This document shows positions 1 through 8,413 of a stretch of 64,000 bases of DNA, piece by piece. Below the pieces are notes generated by a model. The model ran no database searches. It had not been told where the DNA came from and saw only the letters and a program-made list of their open reading frames with translations. Position 1 is the first letter of the stretch, and each line of letters starts with the position of its first letter. The position numbers were made by a program, and so were the translations under genes. Source of the DNA: an uncultured Coprococcus sp. (GTDB lineage Bacteria > Bacillota > Clostridia > Lachnospirales > Lachnospiraceae); the NCBI GenBank assembly GCA_934277375.1, contig CAKQTZ010000003.1, forward strand, positions 186,001 to 250,000, read 5' to 3'.

Positions 1-270
1 AGATATGATATGGTGAAAAAAGGCAACATGATGTCGGCTGCTGATGTTGTGGACATCCTGGCCGTTGATCTGCTTGGTGTTATTGCTGATGATGAGGATA
101 TCGTCATATCAACCAATAAAGGTGAACCAGTGGTGAGTGGACATTCAAGATCTGGACAGGCTTATATGAGTATTTGCAGAAAGATCATTGATGACTCCCT
201 CGAGGTTGAAGACTTTTATGGCAATAAAAGTCGTTCACTGCGCTCGATATTCAGGCGTAAAAGAGCGTAG
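1..270 (+). CDS. minD: Septum site-determining ATPase MinD, C-terminal part
   Basis: Open from the first base of the window (frame 1) to a stop at 268-270; the N-terminal two thirds, with the Walker motifs, lie outside. The visible 89 residues match the MinD C-terminus: the stretch 'DILAVDLLGVIADDE' followed by 'ISTNKGEPVV' and a basic end (RSIFRRKRA) that would form the membrane-targeting amphipathic helix. MinD is a membrane-bound ATPase that, with MinC, blocks FtsZ ring formation away from midcell. minE follows 12 bp downstream, which supports the call. The ATG at 10 is internal, not a start. Confidence 0.9.
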   Translation, partial: RYDMVKKGNMMSAADVVDILAVDLLGVIADDEDIVISTNKGEPVVSGHSRSGQAYMSICRKIIDDSLEVEDFYGNKSRSLRSIFRRKRA

Positions 271-282
271 AGGGGGAAACGT

Positions 283-600
283 ATGAACAGTAAACTTTAT
301 ATGTATAATACAAGCAGTTACGCTAAAGAAAGGCTTGTCAATATGCTTGCTTCTGACAGGATTGGATGCAATCCAGATTTTCTGGACGATATGAGGCATA
401 CAATAAAACAGGAAATTGACAGATATGTCGATGTACAAGAGACCGATATAGACATTAAAGTTAAGGAGAAGATGCTAATAGCGTATATTCCCCTCGTCAA
501 TGAGAGAATATGCGATATAGGCAGAACAACAGGACAAGGATCAGTGAATTATGAAGCTATGGAAGAAAGAACAACTGAACTTAAAACAATTCAGTCTTAA
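283..600 (+). CDS. minE: Cell division topological specificity factor MinE
   Basis: 105 residues, somewhat longer than the 88 of E. coli MinE. The 'AKERLVNMLASDR' segment near residue 15 is the MinD-interacting helix typical of MinE, followed by a helix ending 'EIDRYVDVQETDIDIKV', the conserved start of the topological specificity domain. MinE stimulates MinD ATPase and drives its redistribution. A strong purine-rich site (AGAGGGGGAAAC) precedes the ATG. The last 50 bases overlap the start of rodA in another frame, so translation of the two is probably coupled. A Min system with MinE rather than MinJ/DivIVA is common in Clostridia. Confidence 0.9.
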   Translation: MNSKLYMYNTSSYAKERLVNMLASDRIGCNPDFLDDMRHTIKQEIDRYVDVQETDIDIKVKEKMLIAYIPLVNERICDIGRTTGQGSVNYEAMEERTTELKTIQS

Positions 601-1714
601 TCAGGATGAAAAAAAATACAATATACTGGATTATAATTTCAAGCTGTTATTGCTTGTGATTGCCGCCATTGCTATGGGAACAATAATCATAGTGAGTGTT
701 GACGAGACACGACTTACAAAACAGCTCATAGGTGCAGGCGTGTGCATCCTTGGAATGATCATAGTATCGCTTATAGATTATAATTTTATATGTAAATATT
801 ATATGGTGTTATATATTGCTAATATAGTACTGTTAGGACTCATCCTGGTTATTGGATCAGGTTCAGATTCGCATGGTGCAAGCAGATGGTTTGCTATATC
901 GGATTCATTTACTATACAGCCATCAGAGTTTTCTAAGATCATACTTATCATATGTGTTGCTGTATTCCTTGAAAAACATTCAGATGATTTGAATACGTTG
1001 AAAACGCTGCTGAAACTTGCAGCTTTTCTGGCTGTTCCGATCGGTCTGATATTTGCTGAGCCTGATCTGTCGACGACAATATGTCTGTGCGCAACTTTAT
1101 TTATGATAATATTCGTAGCAGGACTGAGCTTGAAGCTCATAGGCATAGTGGTTCTTATACTGATACCATGTTTTGGCGGATTCTACTGGTACATACAGAA
1201 TGATAACTTGCCGCAGATACTTACAGAATATCAGCGCAATAGAATACTTGGACATATAAGTGGAAGCGGAGATACTCAGGATCAGCAGAACAATTCGATC
1301 ATGGCCATAGGTTCAGGTCAGCTTACCGGTAAAGGAATTAACAGTTCCGATGTTGCCACCGTTAAGGATACAAATCTTATATCTGAACAGCAGACTGATT
1401 TCATTTTTTCTGCAGTTGGAGAGGAATTGGGATTTATCGGAAGCGTTATTATTATTGCAATTTTACTACTCATAGTGTTACAATGTATTAGGATTGCTAG
1501 GCGATCTGGAGATAAAAGGGGAATGTATATAGCTACAGGTATGGCAGCTCTGGTGAGCATCCAGTCATTTATAAATATTGGTGTTGCCACGTCCATACTT
1601 CCAAATACAGGATTACCATTACCGTTTATAAGTTACGGCCTGAGTTCTCTGGTGAGTTTGTGTGCCGGAATGGGAATGGTATTGAATGTAAATTTGCAAA
1701 AGAAAAAGTATTAG
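551..1714 (+). CDS. rodA: Rod shape-determining SEDS protein RodA
   Basis: 387 residues with about ten hydrophobic segments. The SEDS-family signature 'LPLPFISYGLSSL' sits near residue 355 and 'SGSDSHGASRWF' near residue 100, as in RodA/FtsW/SpoVE. SEDS proteins polymerise glycan strands from lipid II, RodA with the elongasome. RodA is preferred over FtsW because the gene follows minDE, a common Clostridial arrangement, and because there is no murG or mur gene near. The start at 551 lies inside minE; no other Met occurs before the first membrane span, so the overlap seems real. mgsA follows after 10 bases. Confidence 0.88.
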   Translation: MKLWKKEQLNLKQFSLNQDEKKYNILDYNFKLLLLVIAAIAMGTIIIVSVDETRLTKQLIGAGVCILGMIIVSLIDYNFICKYYMVLYIANIVLLGLILVIGSGSDSHGASRWFAISDSFTIQPSEFSKIILIICVAVFLEKHSDDLNTLKTLLKLAAFLAVPIGLIFAEPDLSTTICLCATLFMIIFVAGLSLKLIGIVVLILIPCFGGFYWYIQNDNLPQILTEYQRNRILGHISGSGDTQDQQNNSIMAIGSGQLTGKGINSSDVATVKDTNLISEQQTDFIFSAVGEELGFIGSVIIIAILLLIVLQCIRIARRSGDKRGMYIATGMAALVSIQSFINIGVATSILPNTGLPLPFISYGLSSLVSLCAGMGMVLNVNLQKKKY

Positions 1715-1724
1715 GAGGATTTTC

Positions 1725-2120
1725 ATGAATATTGGTTTGATAGCGCATGATGCTAAGAAAAAACTGATGCAGAATTTCTGTATTGCATATAGAGGTATTC
1801 TTAATAAACACGAACTTTATGCTACAGGCACTACAGGAAGGCTTATTGAGGAGGTAACAAATCTTTCCGTTCATAAGTATATAGCAGGACATCTTGGAGG
1901 TGAACAGCAGCTTGGTTCTCAGATAGAGAATAATGATATTGATATGGTCATTTTTCTTAGAGATCCATTACATCCTAAGAACCATGAGCCAGATATTAAT
2001 AATATATTTACATTGTGTGATACACACAATATTCCGCTTGCTACAAATCTTGCAACGGCGGAGCTGCTTATTCTTGCGCTTGACAGAGGTGACCTGGACT
2101 GGCGTGAGTTTTACAAGTAA
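1725..2120 (+). CDS. mgsA: Methylglyoxal synthase
   Basis: 131 residues, the usual family length. Converts dihydroxyacetone phosphate to methylglyoxal and phosphate, a bypass of lower glycolysis when phosphate is short. The core motifs are visible: 'ALIAHD'-like start (GLIAHDAKKK), 'YATGTTGRL' binding the substrate phosphate, 'IDMVIFLRDPL' holding the catalytic aspartates, and 'IPLATNLATAE' near residue 107. AGGAGG lies 8 bases before the ATG. It sits last in the minD-minE-rodA run with a 10-bp gap, a linkage seen in several Clostridia though without obvious functional reason. Confidence 0.93.
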   Translation: MNIGLIAHDAKKKLMQNFCIAYRGILNKHELYATGTTGRLIEEVTNLSVHKYIAGHLGGEQQLGSQIENNDIDMVIFLRDPLHPKNHEPDINNIFTLCDTHNIPLATNLATAELLILALDRGDLDWREFYK

Positions 2121-2170
2121 TGTACCATAGGGATTTTGACATACCCGGTACGTTTCGGAGGTAACAGATT

Positions 2171-3166
2171 ATGTTAAAACACAGCAGAATAGGAAATCTT
2201 ATGCGCAGAAACGTTGCGGTTGTTCTTATTTTATCAGTACTTATGTTGACAGGATGTGGGGGCAGGACATACAAAACAGGAGAAAATCTGGATATCGGTC
2301 TGATACCGGATCTCCCTGTGTATGGAGAACTTGGAATGGCACAGGATGATGCAGTCATAGCTAAAGGAGAAGAACTTGATGCATCGGCATACAGCGGCTA
2401 TTACTCGGCAATGCTGGTAAATGAGTCCACGAAAGAACCTATAGTTGCACACAATGTACATAACAGAATATATCCTGCAAGTATGACCAAGATCATGACA
2501 GGCATTCTCGTGATGGAGAGTGTCGAGAAGGGTGATATATCACTTGATGATGTTGTTACTCTTAACAGGAAGGTTACATTTGATGATTGGGATGCCATGG
2601 CAAGTGACCTTGTAGGTGGATGTAAGCTTACTGTCAAGAATCTTCTGTATGGACTTATGATAACTTCATATAACGATTGTGGAGTTATACTTGCTGAACT
2701 TATTGCGGGAAGTGAGTCTGCATTCTGTGACATGATGAATGAGAAGGCAAAGGAAATAGGAGCGACAAATACTCATTTTGAGAATTGTCACGGACTGCAT
2801 TCAGATGATCATTATACAACAGCCTATGATCTCTATCTGATAATTAAGGAATTTTCAAAGCATGATCTGGCATATATGATAGATTCACTTACATCATATG
2901 ATTTTACTTACACAGATGCTGACGGCAATGAACAGGTTGTCACAATAGAGCCAACTAATGAATTCCTCACCGGAGAGGTTAATCTTCCAGATGGATATTC
3001 TATAGGTTCATGGAAAACCGGTACAACTGAGGAGGCACTGAACTGTCTTATCATGGAATTCAAAAATGATTCCACAGGTGATGAATATGTCGTCCTTGTT
3101 GCTGGTGCTGACGGCAAGGAAGCACTGTACAGTGCGATGACGAATCTGATCAATCTGGCAAAGTAA
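2171..3166 (+). CDS. D-alanyl-D-alanine carboxypeptidase, lipoprotein (DacF/PBP5 family)
   Basis: 331 residues. A signal peptide ends in the lipobox LTGC with Cys29, so the protein is likely lipid-anchored on the outer face of the membrane. The three serine-peptidase S11 motifs are present: SxxK at S104-M-T-K107, SxN as S166-Y-N168 (usually SGN) and KTG at 282-284. It trims the terminal D-Ala from peptidoglycan pentapeptides. The usual C-terminal PBP5 domain is absent, so it is a compact form. A good site (CGGAGGTAACAG) precedes the ATG. A second family member is at 52.3 kb. Confidence 0.9.
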   Translation: MLKHSRIGNLMRRNVAVVLILSVLMLTGCGGRTYKTGENLDIGLIPDLPVYGELGMAQDDAVIAKGEELDASAYSGYYSAMLVNESTKEPIVAHNVHNRIYPASMTKIMTGILVMESVEKGDISLDDVVTLNRKVTFDDWDAMASDLVGGCKLTVKNLLYGLMITSYNDCGVILAELIAGSESAFCDMMNEKAKEIGATNTHFENCHGLHSDDHYTTAYDLYLIIKEFSKHDLAYMIDSLTSYDFTYTDADGNEQVVTIEPTNEFLTGEVNLPDGYSIGSWKTGTTEEALNCLIMEFKNDSTGDEYVVLVAGADGKEALYSAMTNLINLAK

Positions 3167-3173
3167 TGATCTG

Positions 3174-3201
3174 GCATCAGACTTAAGATTGAATCTGATG
3201 C
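3174..3201 (+). other. Small hairpin between carboxypeptidase and P-loop gene
   Basis: Arms GCATCAGA (3174-3181) and TCTGATGC (3194-3201) are perfect complements with a 12-base loop. No U-run follows, so it is not a convincing terminator; it may stabilise the 3' end of the upstream message or be chance. Confidence 0.35.
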
Positions 3202-3247
3202 TTGCATTATTGTATATATAAACATCAATATTCAGGAGGCATGAAAA

Positions 3248-3667
3248 ATGATTCACATTATTGCAGGAGATAAGGGTAAGGGAAAGACAAAGGCACTTAT
3301 AGACAAGGTTAACAATGAAGTTAAGGTTGTTTCAGGAACAGTTGTTTTTCTTGACAACAATAACAAGCATCTTTATGAGCTCAGTAACAGAGTTAAGATG
3401 ATAAACTGTACAAGCTATGGAATTAGTAAGTTTGACGCTTTTACTGGTTTTATAAGAGGTATAATTTCCCAGAACAGTGATATTGAAAAGATTTATATAG
3501 ATAATTTTAAGACAGTAGCCTATGTTGGAGAGTCTCATATTGTTGACGCTTTGGATGAGATAAAGAATATATCAGATATGTTTAACGTTGACATAGTTAT
3601 ATGTCTGGCAACTGATCTCAATGATGTTCCGGATGATTTTAAGGATTGTGTCATAGCATCATTGTAA
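3248..3667 (+). CDS. Small P-loop protein of unknown function
   Basis: 139 residues; family not recognised with confidence. A clear Walker A motif, GDKGKGKT, lies at residues 7-14, right after the first beta strand. A possible Walker B strand, 'KIYIDNF', is near residue 80 and a further hydrophobic strand 'DIVICLAT' near residue 119, giving a small alpha/beta nucleotide-binding fold. The protein is too short for a full AAA+ or RecA domain and resembles a thymidine-kinase or KaiC-like core only loosely. AGGAGG precedes the ATG at 3248. It stands between a cell-wall carboxypeptidase and the division cluster, and is followed by a terminator. Confidence 0.75.
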   Translation: MIHIIAGDKGKGKTKALIDKVNNEVKVVSGTVVFLDNNNKHLYELSNRVKMINCTSYGISKFDAFTGFIRGIISQNSDIEKIYIDNFKTVAYVGESHIVDALDEIKNISDMFNVDIVICLATDLNDVPDDFKDCVIASL

Positions 3668-3693
3668 TTATATATGCCTTGTGGCATGAACTG

Positions 3694-3716
3694 AAAAACT
3701 GCCGATGGCAGTTTTT
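3694..3716 (+). terminator. Rho-independent terminator or attenuator after the P-loop gene
   Basis: AAAAACTGCC (3694-3703), loop GAT, GGCAGTTTTT (3707-3716): a perfect 10-bp stem whose 3' arm supplies the U-run. It ends only 21 bases before the start of the next gene, with no room for a promoter between, so it may be read through and act as an attenuator for the division cluster. Confidence 0.8.
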
Positions 3717-3737
3717 CTATGTGTAGGGAGACATCTT

Positions 3738-5141
3738 ATGGCGACAATAAAAAGAAAAAAAGAAAATACACATATTGAATTGCCGAAGTTTAAGATGCCG
3801 GGATTTGGTACATTTCTTTTTACGTTAGTATTCATATATATTCTTATACGTGTGATTGCGTATGTGAATGATACGAATCCCATTATCTTTACTGTAGAGC
3901 AAAGTACATATGATACAGATTTTACTGCAACCGGTTTGGCAATAAGAAATGAAACTATTATATCCGCATCTGCAACAGGTTCACCCTGCTATTATATAAG
4001 AGACGGAGAAAAAGTATCAAAAGGTGCCAGCATATATGCCATAGACAGTTCCGGTTCCATGCAGGCTGTTATGGAAAATCTTCAGGACAATCCCGATTCT
4101 CTTCTGACGAGTGCCGACTATTCCAATCTGACAGATCAGATCAAGATGTTTAAGACAGGTTTTTCCACCTCAAAATTTGGGGATGTATATAATTTCAAAA
4201 CAAGTATAGATAATAAGCTTTTGGAATTATACGAGGAGCTTGCTTTGGAAAATGTCAATAACAGCGCTTCATCGTTTTCTCTTGCTGCAGAGAAAGCTCC
4301 ATTCAGTGGTATAGTAACTTATTATCAGGATGGACTGGAAAGCATAGATTCCAAGAATTTGTCGGCAGATATGTTTGATAAGACTGTTTATTCCAAGCAA
4401 TCACTGAAAACGGAAAAACAGATTACGTCGGGCAATCCCGTGTGCAAGCTGGTAAATGACGAGGAGTGGAAGATTGCCATATCACTTAATAAAGAAGAGT
4501 ACAACAAGGTAACTAAAAATGAATATGCATCTTTCACCATAAATGACTCTAGCAAAAAGATAAGAACGACATATGAGAAGATTGAAAAGGATGACAATTA
4601 TTATATTGTTGTTTCTTTTAACAAATATATTGCCCAGTATGTAAGTGAGAGATACCTTGATATTAATTTTATATTTAGTGAGTCAAGTGGTCTGAAGATA
4701 CCTCAATCAGCTATAATTACCAAGGATGTTTATATGATACCGGTGGATTATCTTACAGGTGGAAGCGGTGATTCAGATGTCACACACTTTAATCAGGTTA
4801 CTCAGAATTCAAATGGCAAAACTACTGTTAAACAGATTACACCGATTATATACTTCAGTGACAAGCGTTTCTGTTATGTGGAACCAGCAGATATAGATTC
4901 AAATGCTATTTTACAAAAAAACAATTCCACAGAGACATTCTCTGTAGCAACGGCAGCAAAGTATACTATGGACGGTGTCCTATGTGTATCACGTGGAACT
5001 GCTGAATTCAGAAGAATAGAGGTTATTGTTTCGGGTGATGATTACTCAATAGTAAAACCTGATCTTTCATATGGTATATCCAGATATGATAGAATACTTC
5101 TCGATGGCACATCCATGAAAGAGGGAGATCTGGTATATTGA
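3738..5141 (+). CDS. HlyD-like membrane-anchored protein of the sepF cluster
   Basis: 467 residues from the ATG at 3738, chosen because AGGGAG lies 7 bases upstream; an earlier in-frame ATG at 3705 would sit inside the terminator stem. A basic N-terminus is followed by one membrane span at about residues 22-40. The outside part has a biotinyl/lipoyl-like half (motif 'RDGEKVSKGASIYAID' near 90), a helical middle, and a second lipoyl-like half plus a beta-barrel region (around 'APFSGIVTYYQDG'), the plan of HlyD/periplasmic adaptor proteins. No transporter is adjacent. In Clostridia such a protein commonly heads the ylmE-sepF group, suggesting a role in division or envelope growth rather than efflux; that role is inference. 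Confidence 0.75.
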   Translation: MATIKRKKENTHIELPKFKMPGFGTFLFTLVFIYILIRVIAYVNDTNPIIFTVEQSTYDTDFTATGLAIRNETIISASATGSPCYYIRDGEKVSKGASIYAIDSSGSMQAVMENLQDNPDSLLTSADYSNLTDQIKMFKTGFSTSKFGDVYNFKTSIDNKLLELYEELALENVNNSASSFSLAAEKAPFSGIVTYYQDGLESIDSKNLSADMFDKTVYSKQSLKTEKQITSGNPVCKLVNDEEWKIAISLNKEEYNKVTKNEYASFTINDSSKKIRTTYEKIEKDDNYYIVVSFNKYIAQYVSERYLDINFIFSESSGLKIPQSAIITKDVYMIPVDYLTGGSGDSDVTHFNQVTQNSNGKTTVKQITPIIYFSDKRFCYVEPADIDSNAILQKNNSTETFSVATAAKYTMDGVLCVSRGTAEFRRIEVIVSGDDYSIVKPDLSYGISRYDRILLDGTSMKEGDLVY

Positions 5142-5165
5142 TAACTTAACTAGGAGATGAATGGT

Positions 5166-5861
5166 ATGTTAAAAGAAAATTATGAGAAGGTATATGACAA
5201 CATTGTTAAAGCGTGTGAAAAGGCAGGCAGATCACCAGAGGATGTTATCCTGATAGCAGTGAGCAAGACGAAGCCTCTTTCAGATATTGAGGAGCTTCTC
5301 AGAGACACATCAGCTGTTGACTTTGGTGAAAACAAGGTGCAGGAATTGGTAGACAAATACGAAACAATATCAAAACCTGTAAACTGGCATATGATAGGTC
5401 ATCTGCAGACGAACAAAGTTAAATATATAGTTGATAAAGTCTGCATGATACATTCTGTAGACTCATTAAACCTTGCTAAAACGATTGAGAAAGAAGCAGC
5501 AAAGCACAATGTAGCAGTAAATATACTTATAGAGGTAAATGTTGCACAGGAAGAGACAAAGTTCGGACTTTCGTGCGAAGAGGTGATTCCACTTCTTGAA
5601 CAGATAAAAGACTTTTCACATATAAAGGTCCGAGGACTTATGACTATTGCTCCATTCGTTGATGATCCGGAGGATAACAGAGTTTATTTCCGTAAATTAA
5701 GGGATTTATCTCTTGACATCCAATCTAAAAGCATTGATAATATTGATATGAGCGTCTTGTCAATGGGAATGACAAACGATTATGAGGTTGCTGTTGAAGA
5801 AGGAGCAACCATGGTCAGAGTAGGTACCGGAATATTTGGTGCCAGAAACTATAATATTTAA
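5166..5861 (+). CDS. YggS/YlmE family PLP-binding protein
   Basis: 231 residues. Members bind pyridoxal phosphate on a conserved lysine and keep PLP and amino-acid pools balanced; they have no established catalytic reaction. Here the lysine lies in 'LIAVSKTKP' (about residue 35), with 'FGENKVQEL', 'WHMIGHLQTNK' and 'LSMGMTNDYEVAVEEGAT' all typical. Start: an ATG at 5157 abuts the Shine-Dalgarno (TAGGAG, 5151-5156), so the ATG at 5166, nine bases after it, is the better choice. In Gram-positives the gene (ylmE) sits directly before sepF, as here. Confidence 0.92.
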   Translation: MLKENYEKVYDNIVKACEKAGRSPEDVILIAVSKTKPLSDIEELLRDTSAVDFGENKVQELVDKYETISKPVNWHMIGHLQTNKVKYIVDKVCMIHSVDSLNLAKTIEKEAAKHNVAVNILIEVNVAQEETKFGLSCEEVIPLLEQIKDFSHIKVRGLMTIAPFVDDPEDNRVYFRKLRDLSLDIQSKSIDNIDMSVLSMGMTNDYEVAVEEGATMVRVGTGIFGARNYNI

Positions 5862-5873
5862 AGGAGAACAATC

Positions 5874-6518
5874 ATGGCAAAGGGAAATACAAAGAAAAGT
5901 TTTCTTGATTATTTCAAATTAAGTGATTCAAGCGACGATGACTTTGATGATGATTTGTTTGATGAAGATGAAGATGACTATGAAGATGAAGATATGGGTG
6001 AAGATGTAGACGATGATTACGATGATGATGATGATGATGGTTATGATGAACCTCAGACTTCATCAAGAAAAGCTTCACCACTTAAGTCATTTAACAAGTA
6101 TAAGAGTAATTCTGTATCAGAGAGCAAGACAAGGTCAGCACGTCCTGCACATGGTCAGCAATCGGGCTCAAGTAATAAACTTGTGTCTATCAATGGAAGA
6201 TCTGGACGCGCCATAGATGACAGCGAAGTATTCGTTATAAAGCCGGACGAATTTGATGATGCACAGATGATCATAGATCACCTTAATCGCGGACAGATCA
6301 TTGTTATCAATATGGAGGATCTTGATCTTCCAACAGCTCAGAGAATTGCAGACTTTATAGGCGGTGCCAGCTATGCTGTAGATGGTTTATTCCAGGCTAT
6401 ATCAGGTAATATATTCCTGGCTACACCTAATGGAACCTATGTATCTGGTGATTTAAGAGAAGAGTTGGCAGGAGGTTCACTTCAGGGAGAGTCACTTTCA
6501 AGCAAGGCTACTTACTAA
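5874..6518 (+). CDS. sepF: Cell division protein SepF
   Basis: 214 residues. SepF bundles FtsZ filaments and anchors them to the membrane. The C-terminal DUF552 core is clear from about residue 115: 'VFVIKPDEFDDAQMIIDHL', 'IVINMEDLDLPTAQRIADF' and 'GNIFLATPNGTYVSGD'. The N-terminus has the short helix region (FLDYFKLSD) expected for membrane binding. Between them lies an unusually acidic tract, residues about 19-60, made almost entirely of Asp and Glu, then a Ser/Lys/Arg-rich linker. AAAGGAG sits 8 bases before the ATG. The order ylmE-sepF-divIVA matches other Gram-positives, without ylmG and ylmH. Confidence 0.93.
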   Translation: MAKGNTKKSFLDYFKLSDSSDDDFDDDLFDEDEDDYEDEDMGEDVDDDYDDDDDDGYDEPQTSSRKASPLKSFNKYKSNSVSESKTRSARPAHGQQSGSSNKLVSINGRSGRAIDDSEVFVIKPDEFDDAQMIIDHLNRGQIIVINMEDLDLPTAQRIADFIGGASYAVDGLFQAISGNIFLATPNGTYVSGDLREELAGGSLQGESLSSKATY

Positions 6519-6548
6519 TGAATATATGTTATTTATGGGGGATTACAT

Positions 6549-7265
6549 ATGCTTACACCAGTTGATTTACAACAAAAGAAATTTGCCCATGGTATGGGCT
6601 ATACAAGAAAAGATGTAGATGCATTTTTTGATATTGTGGTACTCAGCTATACAGAGTTATATAAGTCCAATGCTGATCTTACGAATCAGGTGAAAACACT
6701 TACGGACAGTCTTGTGCATTATCGTACTACTGAATCAAAACTTCAGAAGTCCCTCATGCTTGCAGAAAAGAATGCTGAGGAGTCTACTAAAAATGCCAAT
6801 GACAAGGCAAGGATCATAGAGAATGATGCCAAGATAAAGGCAAACAATATTGTTCAGGAAGCCAGAGAGGAGCTTGAACGTATTGAGAGCAGTATCGATG
6901 GTATAAAACAGCAGTACAAGGATTATGTATGTGCATTCAAGGCACTCATGGATTCTCATATGGATTTTCTTGCTAAGAATCCTATTAATGAAGAGATGGG
7001 GTTAATTTTTGACGATGTTTTAAGTGAAGGCGGCTCATCCGCTGCATATTCACCATCTTCCAGCAGCGCTGCAGCCAGTGCGTTTATGGGTTCTTATGAT
7101 GGTGATCCACAGGGACGTGAGGAGTCCACACTTGGTGCTGGAGGTGGTTCATCCATGGGTGATTCAACTCTCGGTGGTGCTGGTGGCGGCAACGTCGCAA
7201 GTGATTCATCTGTATATACCAAGAATCTTGGTGGTAAGTCATTTGTCAATCCATTTGGCAATTAA
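6549..7265 (+). CDS. DivIVA-domain protein
   Basis: 238 residues. The N-terminal DivIVA domain is recognisable: 'LTPVDLQQKKFAHGMGYTR' then 'DVDAFFDIVVLSY', as in proteins that bind curved membrane at septa and poles. A coiled coil runs to about residue 140. The tail, from about residue 160, is rich in Ser, Ala and Gly (repeated GGG, SSS) and ends 'GKSFVNPFGN'. It directly follows sepF, the place of divIVA in Gram-positive division clusters. A second, different DivIVA-type protein is at 55.1 kb. The GGGGGATT site precedes the ATG. Confidence 0.85.
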   Translation: MLTPVDLQQKKFAHGMGYTRKDVDAFFDIVVLSYTELYKSNADLTNQVKTLTDSLVHYRTTESKLQKSLMLAEKNAEESTKNANDKARIIENDAKIKANNIVQEAREELERIESSIDGIKQQYKDYVCAFKALMDSHMDFLAKNPINEEMGLIFDDVLSEGGSSAAYSPSSSSAAASAFMGSYDGDPQGREESTLGAGGGSSMGDSTLGGAGGGNVASDSSVYTKNLGGKSFVNPFGN

Positions 7266-7298
7266 ACACATACAATATGCAAAAGGGAGAATGTTGAT

Positions 7299-8411
7299 AT
7301 GAATAATAATCTTACTGTTCATCTTAATGATGAGCCGATCTATGACATTTTCTTTGCAAACGATTTTAATTCCCTGCCTGGGCTTTTATCCAGACAGGGA
7401 ATTGCTGATAAAAGGGTATGTATCGTTACTGAAAGCAACGTTGCACCTCTGTATCTTGATGAGATAAAGAATCAGCTTGAAGGTAAATGCAAAGAATTAA
7501 TTTCAATAATATTTGAAGCTGGCGAGTCTCAGAAGAATCTTGACACAGTCAGGGACATATACGAGAAGCTTATACTTGCCAAATTCGATAGAAAGGATAT
7601 GCTTATTGCTCTTGGAGGTGGTGTGACAGGAGATATAACAGGATTTACTGCGGCTACATATCTCAGAGGAATAGACTTTGTACAGATCCCAACCAGTCTG
7701 CTTGCACAGGTTGACAGCAGTATCGGTGGAAAAACAGGTGTTGATTTTGATTCATATAAGAATATGGTTGGAGCATTCCATATGCCTAAGCTAGTTTATA
7801 TAAATGTATCCACGTTACATACGCTGTCAAATGATCAATTTGTATCGGGAATGGGCGAGATCATTAAACATGGACTGATAAAAGACAAGGATTATTTTAA
7901 CTGGCTTATAAATAATAAAGATAAAATCCAACAGAAGGATCCTGACATCCTTATGGAGATGATAAAAGTCAGTTGTAACATCAAGAGACTTGTAGTGGAA
8001 AATGATCCAACAGAGAAAGGAGAGCGTGCTCTCCTAAACTTTGGGCATACTCTTGGCCATGCAATAGAGAGATATCTTAACTTAAAGCTCAGTCATGGAG
8101 CATGTGTGGGAATCGGATGTTGTCTTGCAGCAGTTATTTCTTACTATAATAATGATATAGCCAGGGATGAGCTTGACCAGATAATATCAGCGTTTAACAT
8201 GTTTGGATTCCCAACGCTGGGGGATTATCCGGTTGATTCGGAAAAGGTTATTGAATATACAAAAAATGATAAAAAAATGATCGGTGATAAGATAAAGTTT
8301 ATCCTTCTTCATACTATAGGAGATGCGTACATAAACACAGAAGTTACGGCTGCTGACATGAAAAAATCATTTGAGTGGCCATGGACGGATACGCTGATGG
8401 AGGAGGTTTAA
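7299..8411 (+). CDS. aroB: 3-dehydroquinate synthase
   Basis: 370 residues, usual length. Second step of the shikimate pathway: cyclises DAHP to 3-dehydroquinate using NAD and a divalent metal. Signature stretches: 'ALGGGVTGDITGFTAATY' and 'PTSLLAQVDSSIGGKTGVD' near residues 105-150, the metal ligands within 'GEIIKHGLI' and 'LNFGHTLGHAIE' near residue 250. AAAGGGAG precedes the ATG. The gene lies between divIVA and lspA and ends 2 bases before the lspA start, so it is co-transcribed. Its substrate would be made by the DAHP synthase at 53.7 kb. Confidence 0.96.
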   Translation: MNNNLTVHLNDEPIYDIFFANDFNSLPGLLSRQGIADKRVCIVTESNVAPLYLDEIKNQLEGKCKELISIIFEAGESQKNLDTVRDIYEKLILAKFDRKDMLIALGGGVTGDITGFTAATYLRGIDFVQIPTSLLAQVDSSIGGKTGVDFDSYKNMVGAFHMPKLVYINVSTLHTLSNDQFVSGMGEIIKHGLIKDKDYFNWLINNKDKIQQKDPDILMEMIKVSCNIKRLVVENDPTEKGERALLNFGHTLGHAIERYLNLKLSHGACVGIGCCLAAVISYYNNDIARDELDQIISAFNMFGFPTLGDYPVDSEKVIEYTKNDKKMIGDKIKFILLHTIGDAYINTEVTAADMKKSFEWPWTDTLMEEV

Positions 8412-8413
8412 GC

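Noticed and set aside
3705..3737. Longer N-terminus of the HlyD-like protein
   Set aside because: The upstream ATG sits in the terminator stem; AGGGAG points to the ATG at 3738.
5928..6053. GAT-repeat in sepF as a possible microsatellite or CRISPR-like repeat
   Set aside because: It is an in-frame acidic coding tract with irregular units and no spacers.
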